From contig BSBN01000829.1 of NCBI GenBank assembly GCA_027924645.1, positions 6,262,001 to 6,326,000 of the forward strand: a stretch of DNA of 64,000 bases, given 5' to 3'. The notes below the pieces were generated by a model. It made no database searches. It worked only from the letters and a program-made list of their open reading frames with translations, and was not told the DNA's origin. Position numbers and translations under genes: made by a program. How positions within the stretch are numbered: the stretch's first letter is position 1; the number at the start of each line of letters is the position of its first letter. Source of the stretch: Cunninghamia lanceolata (lineage: Eukaryota; Streptophyta; Pinopsida; Cupressales; Cupressaceae). Below, piece by piece: positions 56,153 to 64,000 of the stretch.

Positions 56153-57490
56153 CTTGAATATGAATTATTATCTATAAGAAACCCTCATGGGAATTGGCCT
56201 ACAGAATTTGTTGGGGTCAAAATGTCATTCCAAAAGTAGGTGCCATCATGTGGGCTGCTCTACATAAAAAAATATAGACTACATACGATTGGTATAGTTG
56301 GTCCCTCTAGATGTTCTCTATGCCTCCCTACTAAGGAAATAGTGGACCACCTTCTTGTCCACTACCCATAGACAGTAGAAATTTGGTCATGGCTATATCA
56401 AAAAATGCACTGGCAAAGTGCTTTCTCACAGAATTTCAGAGAAGTAATCCTATCTTGGCTGCACATTCATAGGGATTAACTATGGAATGCTCTATGGCTT
56501 GCAAGACCTACAATGATTGCATGGAAGTTATGGAAAGAAAGGAATAACATAACATATAAAGAAAAGTCATTAATAGCAAAATTAGTGATAAACAAGATTG
56601 AGAATGGCATATGTGAACATTTAAGCTCAAAGGCAAGTAAGATTAGGAAGTATAAATTCACTGAGTGGGACAACGAAATGATGGTGTCCTAGCCTTAGCT
56701 AAAGGCTCTGAAATTCATATCGCAGGCCAATGGGACATCCAATATTTAGTAAAAAGGAATTAAAATATGTCTAGCAAAAAAGGTATCCTCTATTGATATT
56801 GAAAGCGATTCATAGATCATAATAAAGGATATCATATCAAACAACACAATTAACTAGAAAATTTCAAATGGAATAGAACAAATAAGGGAACTAGGTAGAA
56901 TCAAGGACTTCTCCATCAGTCAGGTCTACAGAGAAGAAAACATTGCAGCATAATACCTTGCAAACCAAGGAATTGTACATGAACCAAACATGATTGTCTT
57001 GGAAAGACACTATATCATGGCCAGGGCTTGATTGTATCATCAACATAGAAAAATCTCTACCATCTAAAATATGGCATGTGACCCAATTGCATATGTCCTC
57101 TTTAAGTGCGCTCCTCAAAAGGATCCTAATGCAAGAAGTCTTTACTTCCATATCAGCCTTCAAAAAAGCTCCAAAACATGGACTCTTTGGGGATGCCATC
57201 AACATTAAGTTTTCCAAGAAAAACAATGATCTCGTGGAAGTTATTGAGCTATACTGTGAAGGAATAATAAAAAATAATATGGAGAATTTTGCAAATATCA
57301 TTGGTTCCGTGCCTGATCCTCTTTCTCCTGCTCAAATAAAGAGAATGAATGTGAGTGCTTGTGGTCTAAGCGTGTTCGTTCACTCCTGACCATAGTGGGA
57401 CACAAGGATTGTAACTTGCTAAAAAGCACAAAAAACTATAATTTTTCTTTTTTAGATATCAATACAACAGGAGTTGCCCCAAGGCAACAA
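56153..57490 (+). pseudogene. LINE1 segment 3: zinc finger, RNase H and 3' end
   Basis: The frame continues from segment 2 across LINE2: VPKVGAIMWAALHKKI and RCSLCLPT-like codons then DHLLVHYP mark the zf-RVT finger (56230-56375). At 56780-56975 KKVSSIDIESDS, IEQIRELGRIKDFSISQVYR and EENIAA followed by YLANQGIVHE are the RNase H motifs of plant L1. A 131-codon frame at 56994-57389 has no known domain and may be 3' UTR. A short hairpin GTTGCC-CCAA-GGCAAC at 57473-57488 lies just before the microsatellite tail. Confidence 0.8.
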
Positions 57491-57496
57491 CTTCCC

Positions 57497-57752
57497 AATA
57501 TATGTATGTATGTATGTACATATATATACATATATTTACATGTATATATGTATATGTATACATAGAGATGTATATATGTATATATATATATATATGTATA
57601 TGTATATATGTATATATATATGTATATGTATATGTGTATATATATGTATATATATGTGTATATATATGTATATATATGTGTGTGTATATATGTATATATA
57701 TACATGTGTATATATATATATGTATACATGTATATATATATATGTATACATG

Positions 57753-57785
<33 letters not shown>

Positions 57786-57797
57786 GTATATATATAT
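57497..57797. repeat. TATATG/TGTATA microsatellite, ~300 bp
   Basis: It is an almost pure alternating purine-pyrimidine tract of TA and TG/CA steps. It sits at the expected 3' tail of LINE1. The long Tyr/Ile ORFs across it on both strands are artefacts of the repeat. Confidence 0.95.
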
Positions 57798-58621
57798 TCC
57801 CATCCAATGACTTTGTTAGAAAGAAATTAGGTAGTTCCAAAATATCAAACCTCAAGTTTATATCTCAAATTTTCAAACAACTTATGGTATGTGGGGAAAT
57901 TGTTTATATGGTTTGAAATATTGACCTTCCCATGTAATCAATTTGTTGAGCTACTGTGAATCTAAGTAATGGTAAAAAGCATGATTTGGGGGATCACCCT
58001 ATCCACCATACACATAATTCACATATACAACACCTACAAATACAAAGCCATTTATATAATAACATACAAAGATGTACATGCAAGGCATACATAGACTAAA
58101 AAGTCTCTACAGACATCAAATTCATCATTTTGGAGCTAAAATATCTAGAACACATGATCTCTTTTAAGGATATTTATAACTAAAAAAATTTCTTCATGTT
58201 TTCACGTATATCTTAGAGATCTGAGTATTATTCAAAAAGTTCAAGATCTCATGATGGTTTTGTTAAGGCATTATTATTTTGATTGAGAGGGTTGTTGTTT
58301 GCAATTGGTCTCTTGGAACTCCTAATAAAGGTGTATGGACATGAATTACTAATTTGAGAGATCAACATTCCTATCCTTAATGAAAGGATCAAGACTTCGG
58401 CCATTGTTCTTGATTTGGACCCATATCAGGTCTTAAATTTGATGGTCTACCTTGCCCATCAAACAATTTTTGTCTATGGTTTAGTCTTCATTATTGCCTT
58501 TCACATGACAATTGATTTTTTTAATTGGCAAACCCACAATACTGTGTACCAAACATGGGACATCAAACTTTTAGACATGGATGGGGAGAATATTTACAAG
58601 ATACCTTAATTTGAAGATTTC
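57798..58621. other. AT-rich spacer, one short unassigned ORF
   Basis: A frame from about 58380 to 58609 (including DPYQVLNLMVYLAHQTIFVY and FFNWQTHNTVYQTWDIKL) is open for roughly 75 codons but matches nothing I recognise. The remainder has stops in all frames. Confidence 0.3.
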
Positions 58622-58651
58622 TCTTCAAACAAAGGTACCTTTGTTTGAAGA
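58622..58651. repeat. 30-bp perfect palindrome centred on GGTACC
   Basis: Each arm reads TCTTCAAACAAAGGT; the two halves are exact reverse complements with no spacer. Confidence 0.95.
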
Positions 58652-58701
58652 TTTCGCAAAAATCACCTTCCAGCAAATGTTTTCCTTCATTCAAAGATTT
58701 T

Positions 58702-58762
58702 CTTCATTTGAAGGTATTATTTTATTTATTATGAATCAATAAAATAACACCTTCGAATGAAG
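58702..58762. repeat. 25-bp imperfect inverted repeat
   Basis: 58702-58726 (CTTCATTTGAAGGT...) pairs with 58738-58762 at 23 of 25 positions around an 11-base loop. It shares the TTCATTTGAAG theme with neighbouring sequence and could be a MITE relic. Confidence 0.75.
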
Positions 58763-59134
58763 ATAATATTTTATTATTTTAAAAGACTATATGAGGTGAA
58801 AAAGTCATTTTCAACTATCATTTCTACCCAACAGGCTGAATTTAGCAATAGTGAATTGAGGTTTTTATTTCACAGTTTACCTAGATAGCATTGAGGATGG
58901 CTTTGTGCAAAGAAATTTGACCAAATTTCCATGTGGCTTCTCCAAAAGGTGTGTCCACTATACTGTCGATGTGAGCAAGGTCACAAATTTTCATTTTTTA
59001 TTAGGTATTTATCTTCCACCAACTATGAAAATTACATTTTTTGACTTCATTTAAGTTACAAAAAATTTGTAATATGGTTTCAATGATTTATAGCCAAAAT
59101 TTGAATGTTTTATAGATAAAATTTGGATAGATTT

Positions 59135-59325
59135 GAAACCCTAAAATGTCAGATTGAAACCCTAAAACATCATTTTGAAACCGTAATACATGAATTTTGA
59201 AACCCTAAAACATCTATTTGAAACCCTAAACATGTATTTTGAAACCTTAAAACATTTATTTGAAACCCTAAAATGTGGATGTGAAACCCTAAGTTGTAAA
59301 TCTAAAACACTAAAATGTCTAATAT
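59135..59325. repeat. 21-bp minisatellite with telobox-like unit GAAACCCTAAAACAT
   Basis: Unit starts lie at 59135, 59156, 59177, 59199, 59220, 59241, 59262, 59283 and about 59304, giving steps of 21 (one of 22). Most units contain AAACCCTAA, the plant telobox. Confidence 0.9.
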
Positions 59326-59388
59326 ATAGAAATGATAAAGTGTGATATGCTAATGTAGGCTTAATGTGTAAGATTTAAAAGAGAATTG

Positions 59389-59611
59389 AATGATGATTAT
59401 GATGGCTCTACTGATGCCTCATCATATGTAAAAACATTCTTTCTTGCTAATTGTAAACATATTGATGATGTTGCTATCATGATTAGTGAATTTAGATTAT
59501 AACTCAAGAGTAGAACATTGCTTTGGTTTGATAAATCTTGTATTTTCTATACATATTTTAACTCTCTAGCTAGTGATTTTGTTAAGTATTTTATTAGGCT
59601 TAGAGGCTATA
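59389..59611 (+). pseudogene. Gypsy gag capsid relic
   Basis: The frame NDDYDGSTDASSYVKTFFLA, then DDVAIMISEFRL, stop, LKSRTLLWFDKS and FNSLASDFVKYFIRL matches the layout of the retrotransposon gag domain (YDGSTDP...H, LxGxAxxWF, F..L...F...F) with one TAA inside. It lies 1.7-1.8 kb before the Tat/Ogre-like protease at 61199, the right distance for one element. Flanking coding sequence is not readable. Confidence 0.55.
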
Positions 59612-60560
59612 GTGTGTATTTGAATCTAGTTCCTTGTCATGTATCTTTTGATCCAAATCCATTAATAAATATTTTTTAATTTGATGATAAACTAAATTCA
59701 TTTGATTTGGGTAAGTGCAAGAAGATGAGTTCACTTTTTGGCCAAAAATTGGAAGTGTTTTTTCTATTTTTCAAATTTTGTTATACTTGGAGTGACAATT
59801 TGAGGCACTTGCACATAAAATATTAAGATGATGTAAAAATAAGAAATGTAAGATTTTGTTTCTAGTTTTTAAATATGTAATTTTTTCTAATACCCTGATG
59901 ATGTAAGTCAGTTTTTTATTGGATGTACAAAAAGTGGCTTTTTAAAAGTCCCCTATTTTTTGCAAAAGCGTGCATGTCTACGGCCAACATAATTTGACCT
60001 AAATTAATGTATTTTTCTAATTCCTTTAGTGGAAAGATTCTCAGGATCTTGGATTTTGGTTAGGATATTTTTTTGTAATTTTTTGATAAATATATATTTT
60101 TTTATTACTTTTTTAATGGCCCTAATTAATGTTTTTTAAAACCCCTTGTGTACGACCAACATAATTTGAGCTAAACTAATCAATTCACCAAAAAAAATTT
60201 CATCATGTAGAGAATGATGTCTAGTTTGGTCATACATAATTTTTTGTTCAAGAAAATTTCAAAATCAAAAGTTATTAAAAAAATAGTAACCATGTTATTT
60301 CAAGTTTATGAGTTAGTTTGTTTGGAAAATAAATAATAAATAAAAAATTATGTTCAATAGTAGAAAAAATTACATATTTGAAAACTAGACTTTCAGATCT
60401 ATAATGGGTTTTAATTTCGTTAAAATATTATGAAAAAAAAGTCGTCAGCCATAGTCGTGAAACTAGTTTTTTCTCTTGTTGTTTTCATGGTCTCCTAGTT
60501 GTAGGTCCAAAGCTAAGGATTGGGTTTCCAAGCCTAAAACTAGTGCAAATTAGTGGGTTT
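59612..60560. other. AT-rich decayed sequence, no gene seen
   Basis: It contains many A/T homopolymers and stops in all frames. It would correspond to the later gag part of the relic element but no motif is left. Confidence 0.4.
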
Positions 60561-60830
60561 GAAATTTCAAAATTTTAGAAATGGGTACCTATTTTAAAAA
60601 TAACAGGTACCCATTTCTAAAAAATAAAAAAATAGCCATAGGCATGTAAAAAAAACAAAAAAAATTAATTTTTGAAAATGGGTACCCGTTTTGCTTCGGG
60701 TGCTAGATCCTAAATGGGTACCCATTTTTTTGAAAATGAGTACCCATTTTGCTTCAGGTGCCCAATCATAAATGGGTACCCATTTTTTTGAAAATGGGTA
60801 CCCGTTCCAAGTGGTATTTTTCATCCACGG
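60560..60830. repeat. 58-bp tandem repeat rich in GGGTACCC palindromes
   Basis: TGAAAATGGGTACCC-type strings start at 60673, 60731 and 60789, exactly 58 apart. Each unit has two GGTACC-centred palindromes (AAATGGGTACCCATTT). Related part-copies, one inverted, lie at 60580-60620. Confidence 0.85.
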
Positions 60831-61053
60831 GAGACTTTCGCGAAATGTATACTCAACTTCTTGCATTAACCCATTTTGTAGGACATACTAATCAAAAGCT
60901 AGGATGAAAATGTAATAAATCAATTTTCCACAACCTAGACGTTATGCTCATGCTTGACTACATTCACTTCACCTCGTAGGACACACACATTAAAGTTTGG
61001 CAAGAGGAGAGAAAACTAATTTTCCAAACACTAACATTTCTCCTAAAACAATT

Positions 61054-61610
61054 AATCTTCCATCTAAACATTAAGATATAACTAAAAATAACAAATATGA
61101 TATCATCCAACAAATGAAGAAAACACAAGTAAAAATTTCTCCATAGGACTTAGTCATAGCACATCACCTTTTTATTAAAAATCTAGTGAAGAAATCTTTT
61201 GATTAAATTTCTTAGACATAAGGATAATCATGATATATCTTTTGGGGATAAGGAAATTCCACATGATAATGTTCTTAAGAAAGTTTCCCCTTCATATATC
61301 ATTGTAAAATGTGGAAAATCCACTATTAAAAGATCTCTAGTGGACAATGGATCTACTTTAAACACATATACTAAATATTGTTTGAGTTAATTGAATGTAG
61401 ACATATCTAAAACTCAACCTTTATACTTAAATATTAGATAATTTAACATCAAACCTAGGACATGTTTGGGTACTATTATTCTTTCAATCTAAACTCCTTG
61501 CAATTTAGATACATTGTTCAATGTGATGCCCAACAAATTAAATTAGAACATTCTTGTTTGGGATCCTTTGTTGCATTCTATGAAAGAGGTACCCTCTAGC
61601 TTTCAAAATA
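61054..61610 (+). pseudogene. Tat/Ogre-like Gypsy protease region, copy 1
   Basis: DIIQQMKKTQVKISP at 61099 is the conserved helix before the protease of Tat/Ogre/Athila-type Gypsy. The frame 61199-61390 has HDNVLKKVSPSYIIVKCGKS, then RSLVDNGSTLN, the active site as D-N-G-S (D-G/N-G-S is normal for this group). After it LGTIILSI, LDTLFNVMPNK and HSMKEVPSSFQN follow the known order, with shifts. No RT is found downstream. The 61054-61392 part is duplicated at 62347-62683. Confidence 0.7.
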
Positions 61611-61992
61611 TTATTTTGTTAACATAGATCCAAAACCATTTGACTATTACTATACAATTGAACATATAACAATTGTGTTACACAAAATGAACCCATAGTC
61701 AATGATCATAGTGTCTTACAAGAAGATGATTGGAGTCCATTAGACTTTATGTCTTATAGTCTTGGTGAGTATTATGTGGATCTTAAGGCTTATGGTATTC
61801 CATTATTATATATATGGATAATTCTATCTATTGAAAAATATGTAAAACATATATATACTAAAAGGAGACATGTATTTGTAAAAGGGATTATGGAAAGATA
61901 CATCTTCCACACCATCATCACCTACTCCAAAAAAATCATTCAAAAATATTTGTGTTGTCAAATACAATCTAATGAAAAATATAGGATATAGA

Positions 61993-62070
61993 GGAACTAG
62001 ACTAGGTAAGCACAAACATGGATATAGAAGGATTATTAAACCTCAAGAAGCTAAGGAACAATCGGGTATA
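61993..62070 (+). pseudogene. G-patch-like remnant after the protease
   Basis: GTRLGKHKHGYRRIIKPQEA and EQSGI resemble the glycine-rich GLGLGKxxQG...P motif that lies between protease and RT in several plant Gypsy polyproteins. It is short, so this is tentative; position after the protease relic supports it. Confidence 0.4.
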
Positions 62071-62346
62071 TACGCTATCAACTTGATTCAAGATTACATG
62101 AGGATTTAAAAATGAAAACAAAAAGCAAAATAACCCCACATGGCACCTACTATATATCCTAATGATTCTTTGAGTTTATTTGTTTATTACACGATCTTGA
62201 TTATGAAGCCCCTTTTGTACTATTGATTGATTCACCTTGTTAGAGTTCTATTACATTATCATGGTCCATTGATAAACATAGATAACATGTATGATATTAG
62301 TATTCATGATACATTTTATATCCACACATTCATATATGACCAAATG

Positions 62347-62683
62347 AATCTTCCATCTACACCTTAAGATATATCTAAAAAGAAGGAATGTGATATCATT
62401 CAACAAATGAAGAACACACAAGAAAAAATTTCTCCATAGGACTTAGAATGCACATTACCTTTTTGTTAAAGATCTAGTAAAGAAATCTTTTGATTAAATT
62501 TCTTGGACATGAGGATTATCATGACATATCTTTTGGGGATAAGGAGATTCCACATGATAATATTCTTAAGAAAGTTTTACCTTTATATATTATTGTGAAA
62601 TGTGGAAAAATCACTATTAAAAGATCTCTAGTGGATAATGGATTTACTTTAAACATATATACTAAATATTGTTTGAGTTAATT
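62347..62683 (+). pseudogene. Tat/Ogre-like Gypsy protease region, copy 2
   Basis: It repeats 61054-61392 with an offset of 1293 (1291 at the end) and near 90% identity by eye. It holds HDNILKKVLPLYIIVKCGKI and RSLVDNGFTLN, where the S of D-N-G-S is now F. It is cut off at GAGTTAATT, where copy 1 runs on into LNVDISK; an LTR-like sequence begins here. Confidence 0.75.
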
Positions 62684-64000
62684 TGATGCAGAGGCATCTT
62701 GTTGCACTATTTTTTATGCAAATTGTTGTCATGTGCTAAGCTTTGATTTTTGATTTGTTTAGTGTCAATAAGGTTATGTAAGGCCACTTGAAGTCATTTG
62801 GAGTCATTTAAATCCATTGTGTAATGTTTTGGCATCAAGTTGTAAAAGTTGAAAAAAAAATGTCAAAATGTTGTCAAAAAAGTTGTAAATGTGGTCATTT
62901 GTGTTAACAAGTAGTTAGACGTAAAATTTTTCAGTTGGGAATGATGGAGATATGTTAAATATGCCTTGTAACATCAATTCCTAGGGTTAGATGAATATTG
63001 AATGAGAATATCATCATTTTGCCATGTTCTACATTGCATTTTCTGTGAAAATTGACTATAAATCACGTTCTACAGATTGATACTGTATGGTATGGTCCTT
63101 AAACTAGTTTGTCATATCCCTCAATGACCCTATTCCAATTAAAGATTGGAATAGTCACCTTGTCATGATTTGATGATTTCCAAGTAAAGATTGGAAATAT
63201 TTGTCTCCATTATTCTCTACTCTAAAAACATTAAGGGAGTTAGCCTTACAAGAGTAGAAGACAAATAATAAATAAGACTTGTTAATTCTAGCAAAAGGGT
63301 CGATTAAGATCTTGTTTAATAGACTAAGATAAGATAAAGATTATAAAGACAAAAATGAGATTATTTAAGGATGATGAAGACAATCTAAAATTAAGAGCAA
63401 TCCTTCATGCCTTCCAGTGATCAAGAAGAAATAAAATAGTAAGTAAGAATTGATAATTATGTCAATGATCGACTAAGATCACTGACTTGGCACTAAAATA
63501 CAAACCATCTTCATAGTGAATATCCTCATAAAGGCTAGCAATGGCATTGATCACAGCCTTAGGCAATGGAATTGATAATATAGCAATGCAAGGGTCATTG
63601 AATGGTTAAGAACATTAAAAATCCATAATGAAGCAATAAATAAGATTGATCGGCAATCTTACGTTAGAAGCATAAATAATTATTTGTTAACAAAAGATAC
63701 TTCCATTGGAAAGGTGGCGACCATCATTAAACAACGCCTCCATTTGGGTTGAATCCAAGGAATAAATGTGATGGTCGAAAGGAATTCAGTAGCATCAGAT
63801 AACACATAACACATACATATCAAAGGCAGATAGAAGCAAATAAGGAAAGATTATTGAAGAAACATTATTATTTATCCAAACGATCCATCACATTGATACA
63901 GTGAATCCAGCCAGCAATATTTATAATCATATTCTCCAACATCGAGAACTTCATCATTCATAGAAAACATATAATATCTCTAGTTGCAGGCTGGAAGGCA
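62684..64000 (+). mobile_element. Probable left LTR of another element, truncated by window edge
   Basis: TGATGCAGAGGCATC at 62684 matches the E2 LTR start TGATGCAGGGGCATC at 14 of 15 bases, and the protease copy is interrupted exactly there. No PBS or coding domain was found up to 64000. The following sequence is not alignable to E2 by eye, so it is at most a related family. Confidence 0.4.

Noticed and set aside
57436..57916. Overlapping ORFs of 70-139 codons on both strands made of Tyr/Ile/His/Val
   Set aside because: They are direct translations of the TA/TG microsatellite and carry no information as proteins.
59135..59325. CRISPR-like regularly spaced repeat
   Set aside because: Units are contiguous 21-mers without unique spacers, in a eukaryotic context; it is a minisatellite.
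60594..60866. 90-codon minus-strand ORF with repeated KKMGTH-type residues
   Set aside because: It is produced by the 58-bp repeat; 58 is not a multiple of three, so the repeat is not kept in frame as a protein repeat.

Overview
The window reads as repeat-dense nuclear DNA of a seed plant with a large genome. AT-rich spacer, old nested LTR retrotransposons with very long LTRs, chromoviral Gypsy and TNT1-like Copia pol genes, plant L1 LINEs with a DUF4283-like ORF1 and a C-terminal RNase H, and initiator-Met-tRNA primer sites all point there. A gymnosperm (conifer-like) is my guess from the long LTRs and their age; nothing in the window proves it. I see no bacterial genes, rRNA, tRNA or CRISPR.

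Layout: 1-1570 is the 3' part of an open, intronless reading frame of unknown function, cut by the left edge. 2448-19457 is one minus-strand Ty3/Gypsy chromovirus (Gypsy1). Its 3' LTR is split by a plus-strand LTR element (E2, 4095-9255) that has no gag or pol but carries a long decayed Lys/Glu-rich ORF. 19463-20280 is spacer with a 42-bp repeat. About 20290-57490 is one old plus-strand L1 LINE (LINE1) broken into three pieces. It holds a Copia (Copia1, 23555-50832), and Copia1 in turn holds a Gypsy (Gypsy2, 27808-40172, minus), a nearly coding-free LTR element (LARD, 40548-43966, plus) and a second Copia (Copia2, 44305-50603, minus). Further right LINE1 holds a minus-strand LINE (LINE2, 51398-56139). 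57497-57797 is a TA/TG microsatellite at the LINE1 tail. 57798-64000 has palindromes, a 21-bp telobox-like minisatellite, a 58-bp repeat, relics of a Tat/Ogre-like Gypsy (gag, then a duplicated protease segment), and the start of another LTR-like insertion at 62684.

The nesting is supported by target-site duplications read directly from the sequence: Gypsy1 CAAAC/TAAAC, E2 CGAGC/TGAGC, Gypsy2 ACATT/ACACT, LARD GTACT/GTACT, Copia2 GACAT/AACAT, LINE2 ATATTCAGTCAAG on both sides. All four mismatches between pairs are transitions. Removing each insertion restores a continuous (if mutated) reading frame or LTR in the host element.

No complete, uninterrupted element gene remains; the coding entries are fragments with stops and frameshifts. 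The items most worth a second look are the unknown E2 ORF, a small ORF kept between PBS and gag in both Gypsy families, the missing right LTR of Copia1 with an 87-bp duplication of LINE1, and the 21-bp telobox array. All identities and divergences quoted are hand counts over short stretches.
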